From contig NW_026252098.1 in NCBI RefSeq assembly GCF_025399195.1, forward strand, positions 310,001 through 374,000: a stretch of 64,000 nt of DNA. The letters are read 5' to 3'. How positions within the stretch are numbered: position 1 is the stretch's first letter; each line of letters begins with the position of its first letter. Origin of the DNA: Umbelopsis ramanniana AG (taxonomy: Eukaryota > Mucoromycota > Umbelopsidomycetes > Umbelopsidales > Umbelopsidaceae). The position numbers and the translations under genes were made by a program. Below are positions 33,773-48,408 of the stretch, one piece after another. Under the pieces are notes generated by a model that had not been told where the DNA came from, searched no databases, and worked only from the letters and a program-made list of their open reading frames with translations.

Positions 33773-36358
33773 ATGGTGGTAATTACAGCAAAGAGTTTTG
33801 CCAATAGCTTTTGGGTAAATTTCATTCCAGTATACATTTTGATATCACTCTGCACTCGACGAACTGACGCTTCATTTCAGGGTAGAGACGATGTTGGCTT
33901 TGAGGTGCTCACAAGCAAAATGAGCAATGGAAAGAAAACTTGCGAAGAGCTAAGAGCTTTTTATAATGTGAAGTATGTGACCTTTGGTTGCCCCTCTAAA
34001 GGATCATTTGTTTGTTTGCATCAGTGTCTACATTTTTTCAGTATGAAGAGCTGCATTGACATGATTTCTATGCTCCGACAGAGCAACCTTACATGACGAT
34101 CTGGGTCGGAAGTTACTGAAGCATGTACGCATGGGCATAGGTAGAGATGAGACAGGGTAAAGTGTTATCTTCTTTTACACAACTTTTGTCTCGTACGGTT
34201 CGGAGTTTACTGACGGCTTTACGCGGCACGATTCAGCAGTACCCTCAAAGACCTATTGGAGACATCCCGGAAAGAAATCGAACTAAACGCACAGGCCAAC
34301 ATCGATATGGCAACCAAGATACGGAACAGCCTAGAAGTTCCTTTAGAGAATTTTATGCTCGAGCAAAAGGACAAAAGAAAGTTGGTAAGTGACGTATAGA
34401 AGCTGTTTAAATGGCCTCTCCTCCAGATCTGATGCATGGATATGAATCAGGTACAAACCACGGTGGATAAAGCACACCGAAATAAGCAGTTACACGCCGC
34501 ATACGTTATGAAGGTACGAGAGGTGACTTTGTATGTCGTCGATCTACTTTGGGACGTTTTTTAATTAACAATACGAAAAGGCTAAAGAAAAATATGATTC
34601 TGAATGTGGTAAACATGCCAATCTTGAGTCTCAGTTGGCTTCGACTTCATCGCGGGATGCTGACAGGCTCAGGCTGAAGATAGAGCGTTGCAAGGCTGAA
34701 GTCGACACATTGGGTATGAGTCAAATTTGAGACAACCATTATAACAAGCAAGTTACTAAGCTTTATCATAGACAACGAATATCAATCAGCCTGCCTTAAA
34801 TTGACTGAAGCCACAGCTATATGGAATGCTGAATGGAAAATAGCATGCGATGTACGTAATCTCTCCTCAACTCTGTAGCTATAATACCATTCACTAACCA
34901 TCTGAGCTCTGTAGAGATATCAGGAGATGGAAGAAATGCGAATAGAGTTTCTTCGTGAAAGCTTTATGACTTATGTCAACATCGTATCAGGTTTATCTGT
35001 GGATGAAAGAGAGGTTTGCCTTCATGAAGATAACAGACTCGTTTAAATACCGTTGATATGATACCCTAACCATAATTTTTTGCTACAGTCTCTAGAGCGA
35101 ATTACGAACTGTGTTGGAAGAACAGATATCACACAAGATATTGATGCATTCATAGACGAACAAGGAACGGGACCAATGATTCCTGGTAAGCTAGAATGTT
35201 GACCGTTCACCTTTCAATTTCCGCATAGCTAACACTGATGCTGCTTTAGAACCTCCCGTATATACAAACTTCTTCGCTGATAAACCAGAGCCAATACCAA
35301 AATACCAAATCGCTAAGTTTGCACCAATAACAGTGCCCGACAATACCAAGTTCAATGATACCAGAAATAGTTTTTCTCAGTACTCCGAGCAAGTTCCTGC
35401 CGTGCCGCCTAAGTCACCACGAGAGCCTGCAATCAAATCTCCCATTGCTAAGATGATCAAGGATGATAAAGCAACTGAGAAATTACTTCAACGACGAGCC
35501 AACCTTTACTCAAGTACGGACAAAACTATGCCAAAGACTACGCCTACACCTCCACCTCCACCTTCAAAGTCAAAATCAAAATCAAAAAAGTCGATACCTA
35601 TCATCAATCTTCCCGGGGACGAAAGTTTAAGTGATGATAACGATGATCATAATGTCGATCCGAGAGCGAATATCTTGGTCAACTTAGGAGGCAATGTTTT
35701 TGAGATCGATAACACAGAAGGTGACGATTCATCATTGGATACTTTAACAGCAGCTCAAGAGAGGCGGACAAAACGGCGTGCACCTCAAAGCCAAAAATTG
35801 GATGAAGCCTTTGACGCCTCAATCAGTGACTTACTTCAAGAACTAGGAGTTCATGAAAAGAAACGTACCTCGCCTGACCATGAAAAGAACGTGACAGCTT
35901 TGTCCGAAGCTCATGACCCTGTACAGTATGAGGCAGAGCATCAATCCCACCAAATAGGGTATGAACAATATCAGCCCGGCCCGGTGCCATCACACACTAC
36001 TTCAAATATTTATCACCCAGAACAGCACTATTCTCAAGGATATGAACCTCATCAAACTGCATACTACACTAATTATTCGCAGGAAGTCCCATATACAAAT
36101 TATGAACAAATGTATTCGCAACAAGCTAATAACTTCAACTACTATGACACTGGCACCATACAAGATCCTTCATACTATCCTTCATCGACACATTACACCA
36201 CCACCACCACCACCACCGTTGATCCTCATGTTGCCTACGCCTACCCCCAATCACCCTACACAAATGAAACAGCGGAACATCAGACACCGAGGCATTACTC
36301 GGCACAGCAGTGGACCACCCAACCGGATTATAATACATCTCCATACTATCATGGATAG
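33773..36358 (+). CDS. F-BAR domain protein (Cdc15/Imp2/PSTPIP-like N-terminus)
   Basis: The start at 33773 gives MVVITAKSFANSFW; exon 2 (33881-33972) gives GRDDVGFEVLTSKMSNGKKT and CEELRAFYNVK. Later exons give KATLHDDLGRKLLKH, then GSTLKDLLETSRKEIELNAQ and LEVPLENFMLEQKDKRK. This is the standard F-BAR order (FA..FW, GFEVL..RM..GKKTCEEL, L..PL..F) of curved-membrane-binding proteins in cytokinesis and endocytosis. The last exon continues past the coiled-coil body into a roughly 330-residue low-complexity tail. The tail has a Pro/Lys stretch (TPTPPPPPSKSKSKSKK), an acidic part, then a Tyr/Gln/Asn-rich end (QGYEPHQTAYYTNYSQ, YYDTGTIQDPSYYPS) and a run of seven Thr. No SH3 domain follows, unlike Cdc15, Imp2 or Hof1. 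Domain identity is strong; orthology is open. Confidence 0.87.
36196..36216 (+). repeat. (CAC)7 trinucleotide microsatellite inside the F-BAR gene
   Basis: Seven CAC units; in the coding frame they read ACC and give a run of seven Thr in the tail of the F-BAR protein. Length may vary between strains. Confidence 0.85.
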
Positions 36359-36538
36359 AAAAATGCAGAGTTTGCGATAAATAACTGTTTTTCGTATGTA
36401 ATATTTCTATTGTAGATGATCGATTACAAAGAGAATGAAATGGTGAAAGATGAGCAACTTGGAAAAAAAATATCTCTATACAACAAATGTAAAATGAGTG
36501 CAATATGGTGTTTGAGGAAAAAATGTATGCACCTCTTT

Positions 36539-39684
<3,146 letters not shown>

Positions 39685-39924
39685 GACAGAAAGGTGAATT
39701 GACGGCTCAAAAAAAAAAATTCATTCCCCTCTCAACATCTTTTTGCCCGGTTGTGACTGTGCTCTTGCTGGTTAATCTGTTGCAGAAATTATATGCTTAA
39801 ATTTGTTGGGTTTGGTTTAGACTTTGACGTTTTCAGGATCCCTCGATTTTTACCTGCTTATACGCTCAGTATATAAGCTTTGCCTTGCTATGCTATTAAG
39901 ATGTTCAGGACGGAAAGTCTACCT

Positions 39925-40430
39925 TTATTTGATTGGCATCAATATTGAATTTATAGGTACTCGAGAGACTCGCCTTTTGTCTTTTTCGACTCGAAATTCA
40001 ACATTATGTGACCGGTTCACATCCTCCCGACAAGCAATCAGGGACCAATTGCTTTCCCGGAACTCTTCTTTCTGGATAGTTACTTCGTGATTGGCTAGCA
40101 CATACGTTGGATTTTGTAGGCCAGCCAATACATGGTAGGGTTGCTCGTGATACCTTGACTGCAACTTATTATTCCTCGTCATCCGTTGTTTGAAGTGGAT
40201 CAACTTAGATAGGCTATCGTTAGCCATCTTCTTGGATCCTCTGAACTCGCTGAGAAATAACTCCTTCAGAGTCTCCAATCACCGGACTCTTTGATCCATC
40301 AACCACTCTCTGCCCCCATCCTTGAGGTGCAGTTTCAGGCCGATCACCTTGGCTGCGTCTGTTGTCCATTCGTTCAACTCGTAACAGTCCTCCGGACCGA
40401 AAGTAGTAAATGTTTAAACAATGCAAAGTA
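39925..40430 (-). mobile_element. Fossil gag fragment of an LTR retrotransposon (Ty3/gypsy-like)
   Basis: Minus-strand sequence here resembles the capsid region of Ty3/gypsy-type gag: a GLKLHLKDGGREW stretch, LKELFLSEFRG, then LSKLIHFKQRM. It sits between the RIX7 promoter and OPA3. It is a short, broken remnant with at least one break. No reverse transcriptase, integrase or paired long terminal repeats were seen around it. Age cannot be judged from a single copy. Family assignment is by pattern only. Confidence 0.5.
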
Positions 40431-40892
40431 TGTACGGTAATAAATCCATTTCTGCTTCGTTTGCACCATCTCTCTGTCTTTTAGCATCGCTGGGAACTCA
40501 GTAGTATGTATAGCTATAACTGCTGATATGTGTATAATCTCTTTAAAGCCGACAAGGTTGCTTCTCAAATCAAGTTTGTGCAAGAAATAATACGGTTGGG
40601 AGTATTTTTCAAATTTGAAGAGTTTTCGTCTCGCACTTCATTCATTCGCCTGATCAGTCTAATTTCACGACAAATATCACGTTTCGCTGGACCGGCTTAA
40701 ATAAAAGTGTAAACACACAAGGGGGCAGAATAGTGCATTTCAGGAAAACTGTTAGGTCGTTTAGGTGTGTACGGAGAGGGGCAAGTAATTCCGCTCGGGA
40801 AGCAAGTGAGTCAAAGAAATAAAAAATTGGAGACTGAAATACTCTGCAATCCAGACATCAACTTTGGTTTCCCCTTACATTCCTTTATTACA

Positions 40893-41787
40893 ATGAGTAC
40901 GCTGAAACTCGGCGCACTTCTGGTCCGGTATGGCGAGAACTCTTTATCCTACATGTGAAATATTGTGAATCAGCGCAAATTGATAGTTACCCTTAATAGA
41001 ACATTAGCAAAGCCGGTGGCAAATTCCATCAAAACCCAAGCTAAACAACATGCAACTTTCCGCGACTTTTGTATAAACGTTGCACAGGTATGACATAAGC
41101 TTTGTGTTAAAGACTGTAGGCTGGATAAGTATGTGGATGTCTGACAATCTTCGGCTCTGGGTAGATCTCACATAGAATGGAGATGAATATGAAAATGAAG
41201 TTCTTGGGCTATAGAAAAGAAGTCATTCGTCCCTTGAACGATACAAAGTAAGTTGCCATCATTGATGAAAATATTTGTTGACCTGAACGCTAATGCTGGG
41301 GAAAGGGCTATAGAAGCTGGAGCGAACTTCCTAAGTGAATCTTTCATCTTTGGTGTAGCAGCATCTATTATTTTAGCTGAAAATTGGCGGTAAGTATTTA
41401 GAGAGGAGGTCGGCGAGATTCCCCCACATCGTAAACCAAACTGACTGATCCGCATACCAGCTCGCGAGTCTCTGCGAGAGATAGACGAAACCTAGTAGAT
41501 GATTCATTGGAGAAATTAGAAACGGAAACCAACAATCTTCGTGAATCAATACAAACGATGCAATCCGGGCAAGCATCGCTGCAAAGTAGACTTGAAGAAG
41601 CTACTCAGGAAAACGAACAGCTGAGGAAAATGTTGGATGAGGTAAGTCCTTGAATGTGTGATGAGCGGTTGAGTGCGTAACTAACCATCCGCACTTTGTA
41701 CAGATATTGTCGGTCAGCTTAGGTTTACGGAAACATACAGGCTACGATCAACCCTCGGTTGTTCAGCTTCCTGGATTTGAGAAGTAA
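40893..41787 (+). CDS. OPA3: OPA3-like mitochondrial protein
   Basis: OPA3 family proteins are small mitochondrial membrane proteins of uncertain biochemistry; human OPA3 loss causes optic atrophy. Exon 1 (from ATG 40893) gives MSTLKLGALLVR. Exon 2 gives TLAKPVANSIKTQAKQHATF and RDFCINVAQ. Exon 3 gives MEMNMKMKFLGYRKEVIRPL with NDTK, and exon 4 NAGERAIEAGANFLSESFIF with GVAASIILAENWR. The following exon gives a coiled coil (RNLVDDSLEKLETETNNLRE and on to LRKMLDE), and the last ends DQPSVVQLPGFEK at 41787. The order K..KPVA..IK, then RP.N...A...GA..L.E.FIF.VA....E.WR is diagnostic. All introns are about 60-130 bases with GT-AG ends. Confidence 0.92.
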
Positions 41788-42265
41788 ACAATGATGGTGA
41801 AACCTAATAATCTCCATCTGTAGCTATACCCCAGCACTTTTGTGATGGCTTCATGTAACGATTTACTTGACACGCGAACATCAGCATTAGGCTCCTTGAT
41901 CGCTTACAGTAGTTTCATATTGCACAAGAATCATCCCATTGGCAAAATAGATGCCTTTTTCATTCACTATTGTTGAAGAAATGTATCATACACTCTGCCT
42001 ATGCTACGTTTGCGACTCAATCAATTAATAAAGCAAGCTTTCAAGCACCCATACTTTCGATTTTCACCCTGGACGAAATATGGATAACGCTCCATAATGA
42101 CAGCTGAACGATAGGCGTTTATTAGATAAAAAGGGAAACGATATTGAATGACATGATGTAGCGAGCAGTGCAGGTGTATGCAAGGTATATACAAATCAAT
42201 CATCAATTTGTTGTACAATGTTACAATCTAAGAATGGAGTACTTCGGTTTGCTACCTGGGCAATT

Positions 42266-45200
42266 TTAATCTTTGGGTAATCCTTGTTGTAATTGCTCAG
42301 GTGAGGGGAACTTGGATTCGAATTCGGTAATAGATGGTTCTCGAGATATTCTTTGTGTCGGCCGCTGCAACCCTTGGTTAGCGTTTTTTGAGGGATTGGT
42401 TGCAACATTGGATGCTTTGGCAGCGCTGGAAGGTGTCAACACAGGCGCCATGGCGGCAGACATACGGAATCGTGCGGGTTTGGGCGGCGGTGCAGGCCGA
42501 TAAGGACCACTTTGGCTTGGGGGCATAGGTACAGCTTCTGCTGGTGGAGATGACGATTCGGAAATAGGACTTTGACGAGCGCCTACAGGCTTAATAGCAT
42601 TCTCTTCTTGAGAAGTTTCCTTTTTACTCTGGCCACTGTCGGGAATGCCGAATGTTGGGGAAGCAGTTTTTGAACTTGGCGACTTCTGGGAGACAATGCT
42701 TGAGGTATCTTTCTCTGACTGCGTTTGTTCAAAGTTAAATTGTACTCCATCATCGGTAGGTGATGGCGAAGGTGATTGCAACATCTGGCGGAAGCTCTGG
42801 ATACTCCTGTTCATCTGCGCGATTTCAGACCGTTTTGCGCTCTGTGCTGGATGTTGTGGGGATTCGACTCCTTCCTGACTGATGGAGCGTCGCCATTTCG
42901 ACACAATAGGAGCTTCGGTACTTGGAGAGGTTGCAGCTTGACTACCACTTTCCCTTCGGTCTACTTTTTGCGCGCTGGGTGAGGACAACTTGGTGGAGTT
43001 TCGTCGGGGTTGACTATCATTACGCCTCTCATTAGTTGCATGCTCAAATCGCTGGAGCTGCTCCATGACTTTCGATTGGATATAGTTGCCTTTGTTGCTC
43101 GTTCCTTGGGAACTGATAGAAGATCTCTTGGAGACTTGATCGGCATGTTCACCTTGAGGTTGATATCTGTCTAGAACAGATTGACGCGCGGGTGGTGTAC
43201 TGTTTCTAGGTCCTTTACTCTCTTTCTGATATGTCTGATCCAGAGCCCGGAAGACTGCAGAACCATCTGATTTCTTATTAGACTCATAACCACCAGATAA
43301 TTGCTCGTCAAGAGATGACAAGTCTGGGAATTTTCGATTAAAGGATTCAACAGTGTCTTCCTTATGGGAGGCGTATTGAGGTACGAGATCCGAGAATGTT
43401 GAAGACTTCGAGTTGTTCAATCTGCTATCCTGATAATTTGAGCTCTTGGATGTACTTCTAGCAGTAGAATCCGGATTCCTTTTGGCGGTGGAGGCATATT
43501 GACTAACTTGAGCTGCTGAAGACTTAGAATCTGAATTGTCTCGTGAATGATCTAATACCAAACCATCTGACATCTGTTCTGCTTTCTGGAGATTTCCATG
43601 TCGCGCCTTACTGGTTGGATGGCCATACTGCTTTGATGATAGTTCCAGTTCCTCAGAACCAGCAAGCGTATGAGAGGAAAGTGGAGATTTTGCAGTGGTG
43701 GCAGTGGTAATTGGCGTGCCCGGAGCGGATTTAGTATCTCTGATGTTATCACTGCCAGACCTAACAGGAGAGACAGTACGGTTTCCTAGAGAGGATTGTC
43801 GGGGTATGTTAAGTTGTCCACCACTGCGAGATGACTTTACTAATTCGTTGTCATCAATAAATGGCTGGGTTTGCGTTTCCAATTTTGGCGATTTGAAAGA
43901 ATCAGGCGTTGAAGGGGATGCAGCACGTTGATAGCGGCCAACCTTGGTGCTGTTCTCTTGAGACGGGTCCAAACCTGGAGTGGAAGGTTGTGGAGCACTG
44001 GATTGAGTTGGTATGGTATTTAGCACGCGGCTCATTGATGGGCTCTTCTTGGAGTCGGTGTCGGAGTTATCTGCTTTCGATGTGAACGAGGTATTCTCAT
44101 TCAGTGAGAAAATCTTGGCTGGATCAAAATCGGGAGCTGACTGCTTGTGAGTGGTGGACGATGAAAAGGATTTGGGATCGAATGGATCAAAGTTCTCGCT
44201 GGACTTGCTGTCATCAGTAGATATCCTTTCTGGGGTATCTTTTTCTTTCCTTTCAGGTCTGCCGCGTCTCATGGGAGTTATGTTTGGCGTTTCTTGCTTG
44301 GGCAATACTCGCTGCTCAAAAATAGAGTCACTTCCGCGCTTAGAAACTTCGCTAGTTTGAGATTGGGGGGATGATGTCGAGGAGACATTGGTATAGATCT
44401 AATACAAGTCAAATGAGTGAACAGTACAAACAGACAGCATCAATGTTTGCACCAACATACATTTCGGATAGGACAGTCCTTTCCTCTTAATTTACAAACT
44501 GTCTCCACAACTTGATAGATATTGGGTCGTCTATCTTGATCTTCGCTCAGTAGCCAAGAGATCAAATTCCTTGTGTTGTCAGAGAACTGAGGACGCGGTG
44601 GGAATGTGAATTTAGCACTTAAAATGGCAAGAGGCCCTTGCTCCTCAAATGGTGTTGTATAGTAGCATAGCTTATACAAGAATACGCCCAAAGCCTAGTC
44701 GATACACGAAATGGAAATAGTTAGAGACGAGATGTCTTATTCACATCATAGGCACATAACTTCGCATTACCCAGATATCTGCTTTCTCATTGATAGGTCG
44801 TTTTTGGTATATGTCGATCATTTCCGGAGCTCTATACTGTAATGTAGTATGTCTTTGAATATCATCTTCCAACTTTTGAATCTCTGGTAATGTTTGTGGA
44901 ACATAGGTGCCTTTTGATAGACATGCTGATCCAAAATCGCACAATTTGTATCTTCCAGATGCCGAAATCAAGATATTTTCGACCTAAAAGCACTATTAGT
45001 ATTCATCTTTTACAGATCTATTTTGTTGTCGTAAGGAATACCTTCAAATCTCTATGTAACGCTGGTGGATTGCAGTAGTGCATATATGCAAGCGCCTGGA
45101 AACGAGCCAATTTAAAGTCAATTTCCTATTATATCCCTCATGTCATCATCCCAAAAAGAGGTTACCTCGCTAACATCCCCAAATATCTTCAGAATCTCAG

Positions 45201-45909
45201 GTTCAGTAAGCCGCTGTTGAAGTCGCCTATTCATTAAATCGATAACGCCTCCGCCTACATGTAGAGATCAGTACACTGTTCGTACGTTTACTGAAAGTAT
45301 AAGGGTGTTACCTGGGCAGTATTCCATCAGGATGAGGGCCTCGAATCCTCCAGTGGGCAAAGGTGATACCTGTGAATCAAAGTATCTGACGATATTCTTA
45401 TGACTTCCTAGCCGTCTCTGAAAAAACGCACGTAGATCAGCCCAGCAACTTTTAGTACCGAGGACGATGGCCACAGAATACGTACCATGAAGACGATCTC
45501 TTTTTCGACTGATTTCAACCTCTCTGTATCAGGTACAGCTATTCGTTTCAATACAATAGGATCTGGAAATTCCTTCATTCGTACAAGATAGACATGGGCG
45601 AATCCACCTTATATGTTGTGAGAACCACATGTCAGATCAACTCGATTGATCGTTTATTACCATATAGCAATGTGACGTACCTTCAGCCAGGAAAACCTGA
45701 ATGGCGACCGTATGACGACCTACAACTACCTGAGTTCCAGGAGACATAGCACCAGGAGGAGGCGGAGGAGTATTATGTGGTTCCGAGCCAATTGGCATTG
45801 AAGGAAGCGTCTGGCCTACGCCTTGCTGCTGTGGGATGCGTTGCCGATAATCCTGCTGATAATGGCCTGCACCAGGAGCAGGTGAATACTTATTGAAAGC
45901 AGAGCTCAT
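42266..45909 (-). CDS. NAK family Ser/Thr kinase, Ark1/Prk1/AAK1-like
   Basis: NAK kinases phosphorylate endocytic coat and actin-patch proteins at cortical sites. The start at 45909 gives MSSAFNKYSPAPGAGHYQQD and a Gln/Pro-rich leader. The kinase domain then shows the strand around VGRHTVAIQVFLAEG, the VAIK-type Lys in PIVLKRIAV, SHKNIVRYFDSQVS, LILMEYCPGG, LHRDLKVENILIS and LCDFGSACLSKGTYVP. The DFGSA and large activation-segment insert are typical of NAK kinases; TLQYRAPEMIDIY and [20 protein letters not shown] follow. The C-terminal region is one long exon of about 650 codons (44300-42266), Ser/Pro/Gln-rich and predicted disordered, ending SKFPSPEQLQQGLPKD. Active-site Lys, Asp and DFG are all present. 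Which of Ark1, Prk1 or Akl1 it corresponds to cannot be said. Confidence 0.92.
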
Positions 45910-46176
45910 GTGTGTTTGGGCTTGAGAAGACTTCGCTTTTTTTGCTCGTTCGAGTAGATCGAGCTAAATGTTGGAGCACTTGGAGAAGGAGATGGAGAGT
46001 AACCTTGAATGGCGCTGAGATAGAATTTTTTAGAAAGCGGGTGCCAGGTCTGACTGTCATTCACGTTTCGAGTGACCGAATTCTGAGCACGTATTAAAAA
46101 CGATTTATTACAAGCTTTAATATACAAAGTGGAAATATAAAAGTATATACAGGGTATCCAGTTTATAAAGTAGCCT

Positions 46177-47654
46177 CTATCGAATCAAGTCCAGAACTGT
46201 CAACAGTACCAGTAAAATCAACATGCAAAATGGAAGGCAAAGGATTCCGTAACCCCAAAATAGGGTCCGAACCAGTAAATTTTCACAATGGCCACCTTGT
46301 GCGATCTGGGTCAAGCTAATAGCTGTTGGCATCGCTGATAATAAACCAAGAACCACATAAAAGGCTGGATCTGCAGCAATTCCAATATAATCTTGGCAGT
46401 AGTAATGTATCGCGGTTACGAGTGTTATAGATATCAGTGGACTGAAAACCATTCTAGCAATGACTGCCAAAGTAACTACGTTTTTGGATTCGTATTCATT
46501 CTGTACAAATGACATCGTAGAAAGCTGAGCTCCTAGACAAACCAGCACAAGGGGAACTGATGCAGAGCCGCAGTTCTCAAGACCTACGATGATCGAACCA
46601 TATACAAAGGAATCTTTCGCAAATAGAAGCTGTTGAAGTGATGGGATGAATCCCACAACCAAGGCTAATAGAGCTGCTGATAACGGCCTTGTCATACTAT
46701 TTGCAATTTTTGCTCCCATCTGACGAAGTTGACTGGACCATTTTATTTTCGCATGATGCGCCTGTTTAGTACCAAGCAAATATGTCGCTTCTGTTGGCTT
46801 TGTAAAATTCGCTTCTGTGGCAAGTGTATCAGTATTGCCGAGTGTTATCGCGACATCGTCCTTGGTGAGCTGCTGATTTATTGAACTAGACTTGTCGACA
46901 CTATAAGGAATTTCTTCTCCTCTTAAAAGCGAATATCCGTATGACCATCGAAGAATGTTACTGAAAAGACCGAACAGAACGATGTAAGATACGCTCCTGG
47001 TAAAATGTTAGATGGTTTCACATCCAAAGCCTTGGACAGATTGTTATAGAGAGTTCTCTTACCTAGCCATCACATTTTCTTTGGTATCTGCTCCGTCTAA
47101 GTATAGATATTGAACGGCTTGACTAGAGACGATTCCTGTTATGACAGCGATTGGCATCGAGTTTGTGTTGCTGAAAATGGTGCTGGCAACCAGGAAGTTT
47201 CTCTCCATCCTGCGGAGCCCCGCCACCTTTGCAAAGGCAACAGCTACTCCATATGATATGATGGCAAAACTCAAATACAGTACTGGTATTATCCATAGTT
47301 CCAATACCTTTGCCGGGTTTACAGACGGCGCCATTCTAGTGAACAGAAGGCATGGTGTAAAGAAGTTCATGTTCAAGCGAGCAAGCCACTAATTTACCAT
47401 AAAAATGTGAGTGTGATGTATGTCATTCATTATCTGAAACATCTGACATTCTTTGACTTACCTTTTGCTTTTTATCTGTGATATATCCCTGACGAGATAG
47501 TATCCAGCCGAGGAAGACAACTATCATTACTTGTGAGATAGACTACGACGGCAAGATGGTTAGGTTCATGAAATTTGCTTGATATACAGATCAAAACGCA
47601 TAGACGTTCTTACTTGGAACGAAGCTAGAAGTAGCTCCTGAAATTCCAACAACA
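46177..47654 (-). CDS. Auxin efflux carrier (PIN-like, PILS/Ecm3-type) membrane transporter
   Basis: This is a membrane protein of the auxin-efflux-carrier (Mem_trans) family, in fungi represented by Ecm3/YNL095c and probably located in the ER or another endomembrane. The start at 47654 gives MLLEFQELLLASFQ, then SISQVMIVVFLGWILSRQGY and ITDKKQK, LNMNFFTPCLLFTRMAPSVN, LWIIPVLYLSFAIISYGVAV and ASTIFSNTNSMPIAVITGIV. The paired N-terminal and C-terminal helix bundles (about five each) flank a hydrophilic central loop with KIKWSSQLRQMG. The second half has IIVGLENCGSASVPLVLVCL, GLLSAMPTAISLTQIAQGG and ends LTVLDLIR. The SNTNSMP and AMPTAI segments correspond to the broken-helix substrate crossover. 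The substrate in fungi is unknown. Confidence 0.88.
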
Positions 47655-48408
47655 TTTCTAGCTGGCGTTTAGTAATAAGAAGAAGAGCTCTCTAGGGACT
47701 GGTAAAATCAGATCACGGAACAAAGTAGTGCCTGAACTCACTCATTTCAGGGCAGAATGATGCAATTGCTATTCAAGCTCCGGTGTAGATTAGGTATAAC
47801 AATGACCGCCTCCACAGAATTGGCAAAATGTTGGAAACTGGCTTCCTACGAGCCAGTTTTCTATGTCTTTGTCATGATTCTCTTTTGCATATTTTGCTAT
47901 ATGCATTGATATTCTAAATTAGCTTTTTTGAGAGAAGATACGTTTGAGAGCATGGCGCTGATGACTTTTCCTACACATCAAAGTGACCGTCGGTGTTTCA
48001 ATCCAGGTTCAGCACACAATTGAACCCTACTGCGGTCTGAAATGCCCATTGACATGAATGGTAATTGATATGAAACCAGCTATTTTGCAACGCTCGGCGA
48101 AAATCCCTCGTAATAGCTTCTTTTCTATGCACCAAAATATCTTTATAGATCAGTTACTTGAAAGTGCTTCGTTTTCAAAAAAGTCATTCGTCCAACTATC
48201 TATGAAATAAGCGTGCGTCTGGCATAGAAAAAGGGGATGCAACCGGGAATAGTTAAAATGAACGACAATGGACATTATGACAGCAAGCACTATTGCGAAG
48301 TAAAGGCGCCAATTCTGGTGCTTTTATTTACTGATAAAATTATTGTAAATCTGCTTAACAGCATTCTACTACCTTGGCACTAGACGTTAACCAAACTAAA
48401 GTGAATAT
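47655..48408. other. Intergenic region between the PIN-like and GH74 genes
   Basis: No gene was recognised. It should contain the promoter of the PIN-like gene next to 47655 and the GH74 3' untranslated region next to 48408. Confidence 0.5.

Noticed and set aside
35961-36380. His/Thr-rich frame overlapping the F-BAR tail
   Set aside because: It is an out-of-frame reading of the Tyr/Gln-rich coding sequence and the CAC repeat.
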